DNA of 64,000 nucleotides from Deltaproteobacteria bacterium (GTDB lineage: Bacteria > Myxococcota_A > Polyangia > Polyangiales > JADJMO01): positions 22,241 through 86,240 of the forward strand of contig JACPFM010000035.1 in NCBI GenBank assembly GCA_016182965.1, read 5' to 3'. Position numbers and translations under genes: made by a program. Below the pieces are notes generated by a model. That model ran no database searches, had not been told where the DNA came from, and saw nothing but the letters and a program-made list of their open reading frames with translations. The first letter of the stretch is position 1. The number at the start of each line of letters is the position of its first letter. Below are positions 41,557 to 49,877 of the stretch, one piece after another.

Positions 41557-42966
41557 ATGGTCGCTTGGCCCATCAGGTGGGACGAAGAGGTCGAGGTCGT
41601 GGTCGTCGGCGGCGGTCCGGGGGGGAGCACAGTCTCCGGCCTGCTCGCCGCGTCCGGCCGGAAGGTGCTGGTGCTCGAGCGCGAACGACTGCCGCGCTTC
41701 CACATCGGCGAGTCGCTTCTGCCGTCGAGCACACCTGTCCTGCGCGCGCTCGGCCTCCACGACGCGCTCGACGCGGTGTTCATCCGCAAGTACGGCGCGC
41801 GCTTCCTCGACGACGGCCTCGGGGTGCACGCGCCCGGCTCGACGGCGAAGTATCTGTTCTCCGAGGCGTTCCCGCCGTCGATCCCCTACGCGTGGGAGGT
41901 CACGCGCGCCGAGTTCGACGAGCTGCTCTTGCGCAACGCCAGCCGCCTCGGCGCCGAGGTGCGCGAAGGCTGGCGCGTGCGTGGCCCGGTGCGCGACGAG
42001 AAGGGCTACGTGGTCGGCGTCGAGGCGCAGGCGCCCGACGGCGCGACGCGGCGCATCGGCGCGCGGGTGGTGGTCGACGCGACCGGTCGCGAGGCGCTCT
42101 TCGCGCGCGCGCGCCGCGACAAGGCGCGCGTGCACGCCCTCGACAAGACGGCGATCTTCACGCAGATCCGCGGCGGCCGACGCAACGAGGGCATCGACGC
42201 CGGGCAGATCGAGATCACCATTCTCTCGTCGAGCCAGGGGGCGTCGAGCCAGGGGGCGTCGAGCCAGGGATCGGGCATGAACCCCGACGGGACCACCCCG
42301 GGCTGGGCGTGGTTCATTCCGTTCAAGGACGGTCGCACGAGCATCGGCTTCGTGCTCTCGACCGCGCTGGTCGACTCGTGGATGAAGGGCTCGGACGATT
42401 TGTTCGACCGCGAGGCGATGGGGCTGCCCACCGAGTATCGCGAGCGCCCGGCCGACGCGCGCGAGCGCCTCGAGCGGCTCTTCGACGGCTGCATGCAGCG
42501 ATCGCCGTGGATGCAGCACTTCGTCGGCGATGCGCCGAAGATCGAGCCGGTGCGCGCGGCCGCCGACTTCAGCTTCCGCGTCGAGGAGCTCGCGGGCGAC
42601 GGGTGGCTGACCGTGGGCGACTCGGGAGGCTTCCTCGATCCGCTGTTCTCGACCGGCGCGCACATGGCGATGGGCGGTGGGCAGCGCGCCGCCGGCGCGA
42701 TCGACGCCGCCCTGCGCGCGGGCGACGTCTCGGCCGCCGCGTTCGCGCAGTACGCGCGCGACATCCGCCGCGCCGGCGATCTGTTCCTCGGCGCCGTGCA
42801 GTCGTTCTACCGCGGCGAGCTGCGAGGCCTCCTGTTCCACCCCGAGCAGCGCCCGGCGCTCCGCAAGACCATCACCTCGATGCTCGCCGGCGACGTGTTC
42901 CACGACGAGGAGACCGCATCGCTCTGGGTGGGCTACTTCCGCGAGCACTTCCCGGCGCGCGTCTGA
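41557..42966 (+). CDS. Flavin-dependent halogenase-family FAD oxidoreductase
   Basis: The protein has 469 residues. It has an FAD-binding GGGPGGS (GxGxxG) and GESLLPSS followed by LGL...FIRKYGARF, whose Lys sits where flavin halogenases have the catalytic lysine. GWAWFIP fits the halogenase signature WxWxIP. The C-terminal FAD motif is GDSGGFLDPLFSTGAH. These support a phenol- or pyrrole-type halogenase, although related monooxygenases share parts of this pattern. An in-frame 15-bp triplication (SSQGA) interrupts the middle. No biosynthetic cluster surrounds it. It should need a flavin reductase encoded elsewhere. Confidence 0.75.
   Translation: MVAWPIRWDEEVEVVVVGGGPGGSTVSGLLAASGRKVLVLERERLPRFHIGESLLPSSTPVLRALGLHDALDAVFIRKYGARFLDDGLGVHAPGSTAKYLFSEAFPPSIPYAWEVTRAEFDELLLRNASRLGAEVREGWRVRGPVRDEKGYVVGVEAQAPDGATRRIGARVVVDATGREALFARARRDKARVHALDKTAIFTQIRGGRRNEGIDAGQIEITILSSSQGASSQGASSQGSGMNPDGTTPGWAWFIPFKDGRTSIGFVLSTALVDSWMKGSDDLFDREAMGLPTEYRERPADARERLERLFDGCMQRSPWMQHFVGDAPKIEPVRAAADFSFRVEELAGDGWLTVGDSGGFLDPLFSTGAHMAMGGGQRAAGAIDAALRAGDVSAAAFAQYARDIRRAGDLFLGAVQSFYRGELRGLLFHPEQRPALRKTITSMLAGDVFHDEETASLWVGYFREHFPARV
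42231..42270 (+). repeat. 15-bp coding tandem repeat in the halogenase-like gene
   Basis: Two and two-thirds copies of a 15-bp unit encode SQGAS. It keeps the frame and lies in a likely surface loop. Confidence 0.85.
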
Positions 42967-43075
42967 TCGCGCGGGTCCGCTCGCGTTCGCTGGAGCGACC
43001 GACCGACTCGCGGTCCGCGCGGCGACCGGGCGTCTCGGCGCTTGCACGAGAAGTGCCCGGGCTCGCCAGACCTGC

Positions 43076-43081
43076 TAGTTT
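43076..43081 (+). promoter_or_regulatory. -10-like TAGTTT, 11 nt before ATG 43093
   Basis: TAGTTT precedes the MCE gene by 11 nt without a Shine-Dalgarno sequence. No -35 box at standard spacing is evident. Confidence 0.35.
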
Positions 43082-43092
43082 GATCGCGGGTC

Positions 43093-44577
43093 ATGGCCTC
43101 CGGCCTCACCGGCATCACGCAAGGCGTCAAGGTCGCCGTCTTCGTGATCGTCCTGTCGGTCGCGGGGTGGCTGGTCTATCGCTGGGTCGCCAAGGACGGT
43201 CGCCCGGGAAAGACCTACGCCGTCTACACGCACCTCAACGACGCCACCGGCCTCGTCACCAAGTCGCGCGTGAAGATCGCCGGCATCCCGGTCGGCTACA
43301 TCGACGAGATCTCGCTCGATCAAGGCAAGGCCAAGGTGCGCATCGTCGTCGACGAGGGCGTGCCGATCTTCCACAACGGCGCCGCCGCCAAGCGCGCGTC
43401 GAGCCTCCTCGGCGAGTACAACCTGGTGATCATCCCCGGCACGGCCGAGGCGCCGAAGGTCAAGGACGGCGAGGAGATCCCCGCGGTCGACGCCGCCACG
43501 ACCGACAAGATCATGCAGGACGTCGCCGTCATCGCCGAGAAGGTGAAGCTCGTGGCGACGCAGGCCGCCAGCGCCTTCGGCACCGACGAGAGCGGCAAGC
43601 AGATGAAGGAGCTCGTGAAGAACCTCGCCGAGGTCTCCAAGGAGCTCAACGAGACGGTGAAGGAGAACCGTCAGGCGGTGAAGGCCACGGTCGCCAACAT
43701 CGAGAAGATCACCAACGTCGCCGTCCCCAAGGTCAACGCCATCCTCACGAACGTCGAGCACGTCACCAGCGACTTCAAGACCATCCTCGAGGGCGACAAG
43801 TCGAAGGCGCCGCCCGGCAGCGGCATGGCCGACGTGAAGGACACGCTGGCGCACGTCAAGGAGGCGTCGAAGAGCCTCGAGACGACGATGAAGCACACCG
43901 AGTCGGTCATCGGCCGGCTCGATCGCGGCGAGGGCACGTTCGGCCGCCTGAGCAAGGACGAGACGCTGATCAACGAGGTCGAGGGCGTCGTCGGCGACGT
44001 GCGCGAGTTCACGAGCGGCATCGCGCGCGTGCAGACGATCATCGGCCTGCGCAACGAGTACCTGCTGCGCGCCAACGGCTTCAAGAGCTTCTTCGAGCTG
44101 CGCCTGCAGCCGCGCGAAGACAAGTACTACATGGTGGAGCTGATCTCCGATCCGCGCGGCATGACGACGGTGACGCAGATCGACACCACCAGCAGCGATC
44201 CGTATCGGCCGGCGCTGAACCGAGAGGTGCGCACCGAGACGCGCAACACGCTGCGCTTCTCCTTCATGTTCGCGCGGCGCCTCGGCCCGGCGACCTTCCT
44301 CTTCGGCATCCGCGAGTCGACCGGCGGCCTCGGCGTGACGCTGCACGCGCTCGACGATCGCCTCGAGCTGCGCAGCGACATCTTCGGGTTCGGCGAGAAC
44401 ATCCGCCCGCGCTGGCGCGAGCACCTCTCCTACGAGTTCGTGCGTCGCCTGTGGGTCGTGCTCGGCGTCGACGACATCCTCAACGACGCCCGCACCGACT
44501 ACTTCTTCGGCGCGCAGCTGCGCTTCAACGACGAGGATCTGAAGACGATCCTGCCGTTCGTCAGCGTCCGGCCTTGA
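43093..44577 (+). CDS. MCE/MlaD-family protein with coiled coil and C-terminal beta-rich domain
   Basis: The protein has 494 residues: an N-terminal membrane helix (VKVAVFVIVLSVAGWLVYRW), an MCE domain (about 38-125: YTHLNDATGLVTKSRVKIAG, GEYNLVIIPG) and a long helical region (about 140-305) rich in K, E and V with a coiled-coil rhythm. The last 190 residues (about 305-494) look like outer-membrane strands: LLRANGFKSFFELRLQPRED, YYMVELISD, RFSFMFARRLGPATFLFGI, YFFGAQLRFNDEDL. MCE proteins move lipids between membranes. No permease, ATPase or Mla partner is adjacent. A barrel fused to an MCE module would bridge both membranes. Confidence 0.82.
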   Translation: MASGLTGITQGVKVAVFVIVLSVAGWLVYRWVAKDGRPGKTYAVYTHLNDATGLVTKSRVKIAGIPVGYIDEISLDQGKAKVRIVVDEGVPIFHNGAAAKRASSLLGEYNLVIIPGTAEAPKVKDGEEIPAVDAATTDKIMQDVAVIAEKVKLVATQAASAFGTDESGKQMKELVKNLAEVSKELNETVKENRQAVKATVANIEKITNVAVPKVNAILTNVEHVTSDFKTILEGDKSKAPPGSGMADVKDTLAHVKEASKSLETTMKHTESVIGRLDRGEGTFGRLSKDETLINEVEGVVGDVREFTSGIARVQTIIGLRNEYLLRANGFKSFFELRLQPREDKYYMVELISDPRGMTTVTQIDTTSSDPYRPALNREVRTETRNTLRFSFMFARRLGPATFLFGIRESTGGLGVTLHALDDRLELRSDIFGFGENIRPRWREHLSYEFVRRLWVVLGVDDILNDARTDYFFGAQLRFNDEDLKTILPFVSVRP

Positions 44578-44597
44578 GCGGCGCTCTCGGCGACGCG

Positions 44598-44664
44598 CAG
44601 CGCGCCCCTCAGCGCGCCCCTCACCGCGCCCCTCACCGCGCCCCTCAGCGCGCCCCTCACCGCG
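44598..44664. repeat. 12-bp tandem repeat between convergent genes
   Basis: Five and a half copies of a 12-bp unit (CAGCGCGCCCCT or CACCGCGCCCCT) run from just after the MCE stop into the last codons of the minus-strand gene at 44657. Confidence 0.85.
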
Positions 44665-44878
44665 ACTGGGCGTCGACCCACTCGACCTCGCTGCCGTCGC
44701 CGTACTTGATCCACATCGGCGTGCCGCGATCGTCGACGATGCGGATCTCGAGGCCGGTCTTCCACTCGTTGCGCGCGCGCGCGACGTAGAACGCGCGCGG
44801 CTGCCAGCTCTGGTCGGTCGACGGCTCGCGCCAGTGTGCGGTTTCGTCGTGATCGAGGCGGATGACGAGGTCGCGCAT
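44657..44878 (-). CDS. Small hypothetical protein
   Basis: The protein has 73 residues and begins MRDLVIRLDHDETAHWREPS. It is charged with several Trp, and its C-terminus contains GLEIRIVDDRGTPMWIKYGDG. No signal peptide or known motif is present. A TACGAT hexamer 8 nt before the ATG supports it as a real leaderless gene; the stop codon lies inside the 12-bp repeat. Confidence 0.5.
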   Translation of the reverse strand: MRDLVIRLDHDETAHWREPSTDQSWQPRAFYVARARNEWKTGLEIRIVDDRGTPMWIKYGDGSEVEWVDAQSR

Positions 44879-44886
44879 CGCCGACG

Positions 44887-44892
44887 ATCGTA
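44887..44892 (-). promoter_or_regulatory. -10-like TACGAT, 8 nt before ATG 44878
   Basis: The hexamer lies between the small gene and the stop of the upstream hydrolase gene (44920), a spacing that leaves room for an independent promoter. Confidence 0.35.
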
Positions 44893-44919
44893 CCGCGGTT
44901 CACGGGAACCGGGCCGCGC

Positions 44920-45828
44920 TCATTGCCCGGCGTCAGCGGCGAAAGTCGTCGCGTCGCCCTGGAACGACGTCACCCAGCGCACCGCGTCACGCAGGATGAC
45001 GTCCGCGTCGCTCGAGTAGTGATGACCTGCGCCGGGCATCACCCACACCTTCGCCGGGAAGCCGTCTGCGGCGAGCGCGCTCGCGATCTTGCGCTGCCCG
45101 GACAGTTGCGCCCCCTTCTCGCCGGCGACGAGCGCGACGGCGCGCACGCCTGCGGCGCGGAGCTGCTTGGCGGTCGGCGCGGGCGTGGCCTCGACGATCA
45201 CCAGGTAGGGCCATCGGCCCGGGTGCGCGGCGGCGATCTTCACCGCAGCGTACGCGCCGCGCGAGAAGCCGAGGAGCACCGGCGCGTCGCGCGCGAGCTC
45301 GCCGGGATGGTACGCCTCGACGGTGGCGATCGCGCGGTCGAGGTCCTCGTCGATCTTCGTGTCGGGCTCGTTCCACGTGGGAGCGCCGTACATCGCCGCC
45401 GGGCACTTACCATCGCCTTCGGGGCAGACGAGGAAGCCGAGCTCCTTCGCCGTCTCCGCCCACAGGCCGCAGGTGTACGCCGGCGGATTGCAGACGCCGT
45501 GCAGCATCGCCATCAGACGTTGGCGACCGGCGCGGTGCGGCGCGATCCACCACACCTCCCGCGTGCCGAGGAAGGGCGCGCTGAACGGGCCGGTCTGGGC
45601 GCGCGTCGCGTCGGCGCCGGCGTCTCCGACGTCATCGGCGGGTCCCGGCGCGTCCGTGTGCGCGTCCGTGTGCGCGTCGGTGCGCGCGTCGGTGCGCGCG
45701 TCTCGGGCGAGCGCCGTGTGCGCATCGACCGTGACCTGCGGCGAGACGCCGGCGTCGGTGCGCGGCGTCTCCGCGCGACGGCAACCGGTGAGGGCGGTGA
45801 GCAGGACGAACGAGAGCCGGCGCAGCAC
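44920..45828 (-). CDS. Lipoprotein alpha/beta-hydrolase
   Basis: The protein has 302 residues and starts with GTG. The signal peptide ends LLTALTGC, followed by an Asp/Thr/Ala linker with ARTDAHTDA 12-bp repeats. The hydrolase fold has the oxyanion motif MLHGVC, nucleophile elbow GFSRGA, a late Asp candidate in the DGFPAK region and the His in GAGHHYS. Two Cys pairs may form disulfides. The substrate is unknown; it is not closely similar to the esterase pair at 3610-5501. Confidence 0.72.
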   Translation of the reverse strand: MLRRLSFVLLTALTGCRRAETPRTDAGVSPQVTVDAHTALARDARTDARTDAHTDAHTDAPGPADDVGDAGADATRAQTGPFSAPFLGTREVWWIAPHRAGRQRLMAMLHGVCNPPAYTCGLWAETAKELGFLVCPEGDGKCPAAMYGAPTWNEPDTKIDEDLDRAIATVEAYHPGELARDAPVLLGFSRGAYAAVKIAAAHPGRWPYLVIVEATPAPTAKQLRAAGVRAVALVAGEKGAQLSGQRKIASALAADGFPAKVWVMPGAGHHYSSDADVILRDAVRWVTSFQGDATTFAADAGQ

Positions 45829-45966
45829 GTGCAGGCATCGAACCGCCGAGCAGCCTCCGACACAAGCCCGCTCGGCCTCGGCTGCTGTCGGGCAACGGTC
45901 CCTTGGACCGTGACATCGGTGTCGCAGGCGCTCGCTCCGTGCAGCACGGGAACCGAGGTGGGGTGC

Positions 45967-45972
45967 TATCCT
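45967..45972 (+). promoter_or_regulatory. -10-like TATCCT, 8 nt before ATG 45981
   Basis: TATCCT precedes the small membrane gene by 8 nt; an in-frame GTG lies 6 nt before the ATG and is an alternative start. Confidence 0.35.
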
Positions 45973-45980
45973 CCGTGAGC

Positions 45981-46238
45981 ATGCGCATCGGAGGCGTGCC
46001 GCTGTGGACGCTGGTCCTGATCGCGTGCCTCGTCGCGCCGTTCGTCGTGCGCGCGTGGATCGACGCAGAGCATCGTCGCGCCAAGAAGAGGACGGCGGAA
46101 TTGCTCCAACCGATCACTGGTTCGCGAAGGGGTTCGCGGAAGGGTTCGCGAAACGATCGGGAGTCCGCAGCAGCCGGCGTGGACGATGCATCTATGGAGC
46201 AGGGGGCCCACGTCGACCCGGGGGACCCGCGGTCTTGA
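45981..46238 (+). CDS. Small single-pass membrane protein
   Basis: The protein has 85 residues. One helix (VPLWTLVLIACLVAPFVV) is followed by a basic tail (EHRRAKKRTAEL) with Arg/Ser/Gly repeats (GSRRGSRKGSRN) from a degenerate DNA repeat. It lies 13 bp before the amidotransferase-like gene and may be co-transcribed. Function unknown. Confidence 0.5.
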   Translation: MRIGGVPLWTLVLIACLVAPFVVRAWIDAEHRRAKKRTAELLQPITGSRRGSRKGSRNDRESAAAGVDDASMEQGAHVDPGDPRS

Positions 46239-46251
46239 AAGGGGAACGATC

Positions 46252-47136
46252 ATGGCACGGCTCTTCGGTTTGATCGGCAATCGAGCGGATCTCGCGGGCC
46301 GCGTCCTCGAGCTCGAGCGTGAGGCGCTGCGCGTACCGTCGGGGCTGCTCCCGCGGGGGCCGCTCTCCTGGGGCATCGGCTTCTATCAGGGCGGCGACGT
46401 GCTGCTGCGGCGACGTCCGAACGACGATCGTCCGACGCTCGACGTCGCCGGCCTGGCGACCGATCTGCGCTCCGACCTCATCATCGGGCACGTGCGCGCC
46501 GCGACGGTCGGCGGCATCCGCACCGAGAACACCCATCCGTTCCGCTACCGCGAGTGGCTGTTCGCGCACACGGGCTCGATCGACTCGTACTCCGACATCC
46601 GCGGGCGGCTGCTCGAGTCGATCCCCGAGTTCCTCCGCAAGGACGTGCGCGGCGACACCGACAGCGAGGTCCTCTTCCACGTGGTGCTGTCGTTCCTGCA
46701 CGACGCGGGGCGCCTGCAGGACGGCCAGGCCGACGCGCGCACGCTGGTCGGCGCCCTGTCGTCCACCGCCTCGCTCATCGACCACCTCATCGGCGAGGTC
46801 GGGGGTCGGGCGGGGTTCCCGCTCAACGCGGTGCTCACCAACGGCGAGATCGTGGCCGCCATCCACCGCGGCGACGCGCGCGCCCAGAACCGCATGGCCT
46901 ACCGCATCTTCCACGGCCGCGGCGATCTCGATCAGCTCGTGGCCGACGACGCGCTCCGCAAGGTGCGCCTGACCGACCCGGGCGCGCTCCGCTTCACGCT
47001 GCTCGCGTCCGACTTCGCCGAGGCGCAGCTGCCCGATCGCCCGAGCAGCCCGAACGCGCACGCGTGGACCGCGGTGCCTCCCCGTGCGATCGTCGTCGCC
47101 ACGCGCGATGGCGATCCCCTGGTCGAGACCTTCTGA
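46252..47136 (+). CDS. Class II glutamine amidotransferase-like protein without catalytic Cys
   Basis: The protein has 294 residues. Class II amidotransferases of the YafJ/EgtC type start MC with Cys2 as nucleophile and have FAHNG for the oxyanion hole. Here the start is MARLFGLIG and the later motif is FAHTGSID, so both Cys and Asn are replaced. The scaffold is otherwise clear: SWGIGFYQGG, IIGHVRAATVG, NTHPFRYREW and DTDSEVLFH. GAAAGGGGA before the ATG fixes the start, so a missed upstream Cys is unlikely. A binding or regulatory role is inferred. An intact homologue lies at 50442-51254. Confidence 0.8.
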   Translation: MARLFGLIGNRADLAGRVLELEREALRVPSGLLPRGPLSWGIGFYQGGDVLLRRRPNDDRPTLDVAGLATDLRSDLIIGHVRAATVGGIRTENTHPFRYREWLFAHTGSIDSYSDIRGRLLESIPEFLRKDVRGDTDSEVLFHVVLSFLHDAGRLQDGQADARTLVGALSSTASLIDHLIGEVGGRAGFPLNAVLTNGEIVAAIHRGDARAQNRMAYRIFHGRGDLDQLVADDALRKVRLTDPGALRFTLLASDFAEAQLPDRPSSPNAHAWTAVPPRAIVVATRDGDPLVETF

Positions 47137-47182
47137 TCGTCTTGCCCTTCGGGGCAGTCGTCTCGCCCCTCGCGGGCTGCGT

Positions 47183-47818
47183 GTGCGGGGCGTTCGCGGC
47201 CTCGCGGCGGTGATCGCCGCGTGCGCGCTCGCCGTCGCGTGCGGCGGGCGGCCGGTGCGCACCGCCGACGCGCCGCCGACGGCCGGCTCCGGGGGCGTCC
47301 CCGTCGATCCGGTGTCGTCGCTGCCGAAGCTGGCCGACAAGAGCGCCGCGGCCGAGGGGGTGACCACCCTCCGCACCCCCATCCCGACCGACGCGGTCAT
47401 GGCCCTGGTGCGCCGGCTCTTCGAGGCGTTCCACGAGCGGGAGCCGGCGCTCATCGAGCCCGACCTCGACGACGTGATCGTCGATCTGCGCAGCGAGTCC
47501 GAGCCGACCCGCCCCCGCTACACCATCGTGAACGAATGGCGCGCGCGGATGAAGAGCACGCAGGCCTACGAGCAGCTCGACGTCGAGGCGATGTACCGCT
47601 CGCAGGACGTCGAGATCTGGGCGCGCGACGAGCTCGGCCTGCCGGGGCGTCCGTCTCGCCCGTCGTCGATGGGCGAAGGCGACCTCCTGGTCCGCATCCC
47701 GGTCGCGACGCCGCGGCTCGCGGCGGACGTCCTCTTCGGCGAGGAGATCAAGCTCCTGCTCCGCCGGGACGGCGCTCGCTATCGCGTCCGCGGTTACGGT
47801 GAGGTACTGCCGAAGTGA
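47183..47818 (+). CDS. Small lipoprotein
   Basis: The protein has 211 residues. GTG 47183 gives a signal peptide (VRGLAAVIAACALAVAC) with a lipobox. The mature part is helical then strand-rich (MALVRRLFEAFHEREPALIEP, VRIPVATPRLAADVLFGEEI), with a SnoaL-like look but no motif I can rely on. It follows the amidotransferase-like gene by 46 bp and precedes the aldolase fusion by 1 nt. Confidence 0.55.
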   Translation: MRGVRGLAAVIAACALAVACGGRPVRTADAPPTAGSGGVPVDPVSSLPKLADKSAAAEGVTTLRTPIPTDAVMALVRRLFEAFHEREPALIEPDLDDVIVDLRSESEPTRPRYTIVNEWRARMKSTQAYEQLDVEAMYRSQDVEIWARDELGLPGRPSRPSSMGEGDLLVRIPVATPRLAADVLFGEEIKLLLRRDGARYRVRGYGEVLPK

Positions 47819-47819
47819 C

Positions 47820-49865
47820 ATGAAGAGCCGCTGGTCCGACGACGACAGCAAGCGCGCCATCGACACCTGGGCCCCGAAGTGGGGCGAGACCCTCGCCGTC
47901 CGCACCTACAGCGCGCGGCTGCTCGGCGCCGATCCCTCGTTGGTGCTGCACGGCGGCGGCAACACGTCCGCCAAGGGCGTCCAGAGGACGATCGTCGGCG
48001 ACGACGTCGAGGTGCTCTACATCAAGGGCAGCGGGTGGGATCTCGCGACCATCGAGCCGCCCGGGCACCCGGCGGTGCGCCTCGACGCCCTCCGTCGGCT
48101 GCGCGCGTTGAAGCAGCTCTCGGACGAGGCGATGGTCAACGAGCAGCGCGTCGCGATGCTCGACGCCTCGGCGCCCAACCCGTCGATCGAGTGCCTGCTG
48201 CACGCGTTCCTCCCGCACGCGTTCATCGATCACACCCACGCCGACGCGATCCTCGCGCTGGCCGATCAACCCGAGGCCGAGCGCATCTGCCGCGAGCTGT
48301 TCGGGCGGGGCCTCGTGTTCGTGCCGTACGTGATGCCCGGCTTCGCGCTGGCCCAGGCGTGCGCGGCGGCGTTCGAGGCCAACCGCGAGCACGCCGAGGT
48401 CATCGTCCTGCAGCAGCACGGCGTGTTCACCTTCGGGCCCGACGCGCGCACCTCGTACGAGCGGATGCTCGACGTCGTGTCGCGCGCCGAGGCGCGCATC
48501 GGCCCGCGCCTGCGGGTCACCGAGGTGCCGCCCGTCCGCGCCGATCTGCGCCGGCGCGTCTCGCCCATCCTCCGCGGCGTGCTCGCGCGCGCCGGCGGGC
48601 CCGACGTGCTCGCTTGGGACGAGCGCGACCTCGCGCGCGCGTTCGCGACCGACTCGCGGGCCTGGCCCTCGACGCAGATCGGCACCGCGACGCCGGATCA
48701 CGTCATCCGGACCAAGCCGTGGCCGATGATCGCGCCGCGCATCGACGAGCGCGCGACCGACGCCGACCTGCGCCGCGGCCTCGAGGCGGCGGTCGACGCG
48801 TACGGCAAGAAGTACCGCGCGTACGTCGAGGCGGGCGTCGCCGAGCGCGGCGCGCGCATCCCGCTCGACGCGGCCCCGCGCGTGGTCGTGGTCCCCGGCG
48901 TGGGCATCGCGGCCGCCGGCGCGACGGTCAAGGACGCGGCGATCGCGCGCGAGATCTACGAGCACACCATCGACGTGATCCGCGACGCCACCGCGGTCGG
49001 CAGCTTCCGGCCGGTCGGGCCGATCGATCTGTTCGACCTCGAGTACTGGCCCCTGGAGCAGGCGAAGCTCGGCAAGGGGAGCAAGCCGCGCCTCCACGGC
49101 ACCATCGCGCTGATCACGGGCGCCGCCTCCGGCATCGGGCGCGCGACCGCGGAGCTGTTTCTGGCGCAAGGCGCGCACGTCATGCTCTGCGACCGCGACG
49201 CCGACGCGCTCTCGACGGTGCGCACGCGCCTCGCCGCGAAGAGCGGCGGGCGCGTCTCCGCCGCGCAGTGCGATGTCGCCGATCGCACCTCGGTCGCCGA
49301 GGCGTTCGACGCGTGCGTCGACGCGTTCGGCGGCGTCGACGTGGTCGTGTCGAACGCGGGCACCGCGCCGCAGGGGTTGCTGCACGACACCGACGGCGAG
49401 CGCGCGCTCGAGGCGTCGATGGAGGTCAATTTCTGGGGCCACCAGCACGTCTCGCGGCGCGCTGTGGAGCTCCTCCTCGCGCAAGGCAAGGGCGGGGCGC
49501 TCTTGTTCAACGCGTCGAAGGCGGCGTTCAACCCGGGGCCGGAGTTCGGGCCCTACGCGGTCGCCAAGACGGCGACCGTCGCGTTGATGCGCCAGTACGC
49601 GATCGATCTCGGCAAGCACGGCATCCGCAGCAACGCGATCAACGCCGATCGCATCCGCACCGGCCTGTTCGGCGGCGGCGTGCTCGAGGCGCGGGCGAAG
49701 GCGCGCGGCCTCGATCCCGACGCGTACTTCCGCGCCAACCTGCTCTCGCGCGAGGTGACCGGCGAGGACTGCGCCGAGGCGTTCCTCTACCTCGCGACGG
49801 CGAAGAGCACGACCGGCTGCATCGTCACGGTCGACGGCGGGAACGCGGCGGCGTTCCCGCGGTGA
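47820..49865 (+). CDS. Bifunctional class II aldolase / short-chain dehydrogenase
   Basis: The protein has 681 residues, the usual length of RhaD/RhaE-type fusions. The N-terminal half (to about 420) has the class II aldolase features LHGGGNTSAK, IKGSGWDLA, a metal-site HTHAD and QQHGVFTFG. The C-terminal half is an SDR with ITGAASGIGRA, SNAG, the catalytic YAVAKTATV (Tyr and Lys) and Ser in LLFNASK. Relatives cleave rhamnulose-1-phosphate-like sugar phosphates and oxidise the lactaldehyde product. No other rhamnose or fucose genes are nearby, so the substrate is inferred. The start lies 1 nt after the previous stop. Confidence 0.85.
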   Translation: MKSRWSDDDSKRAIDTWAPKWGETLAVRTYSARLLGADPSLVLHGGGNTSAKGVQRTIVGDDVEVLYIKGSGWDLATIEPPGHPAVRLDALRRLRALKQLSDEAMVNEQRVAMLDASAPNPSIECLLHAFLPHAFIDHTHADAILALADQPEAERICRELFGRGLVFVPYVMPGFALAQACAAAFEANREHAEVIVLQQHGVFTFGPDARTSYERMLDVVSRAEARIGPRLRVTEVPPVRADLRRRVSPILRGVLARAGGPDVLAWDERDLARAFATDSRAWPSTQIGTATPDHVIRTKPWPMIAPRIDERATDADLRRGLEAAVDAYGKKYRAYVEAGVAERGARIPLDAAPRVVVVPGVGIAAAGATVKDAAIAREIYEHTIDVIRDATAVGSFRPVGPIDLFDLEYWPLEQAKLGKGSKPRLHGTIALITGAASGIGRATAELFLAQGAHVMLCDRDADALSTVRTRLAAKSGGRVSAAQCDVADRTSVAEAFDACVDAFGGVDVVVSNAGTAPQGLLHDTDGERALEASMEVNFWGHQHVSRRAVELLLAQGKGGALLFNASKAAFNPGPEFGPYAVAKTATVALMRQYAIDLGKHGIRSNAINADRIRTGLFGGGVLEARAKARGLDPDAYFRANLLSREVTGEDCAEAFLYLATAKSTTGCIVTVDGGNAAAFPR

Positions 49866-49877
49866 ACCGCGCGCCGC

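Noticed and set aside
41557..42966. Geranylgeranyl reductase as the identity of the FAD oxidoreductase
   Set aside because: The WxWxIP signature and the FxxKxGAxF lysine favour the halogenase branch, although reductase-like relatives are not fully excluded.
47820..49865. Two separate genes (aldolase and dehydrogenase)
   Set aside because: The frame is continuous through the junction with no stop or internal start signal, and fused enzymes of this length are a known family.
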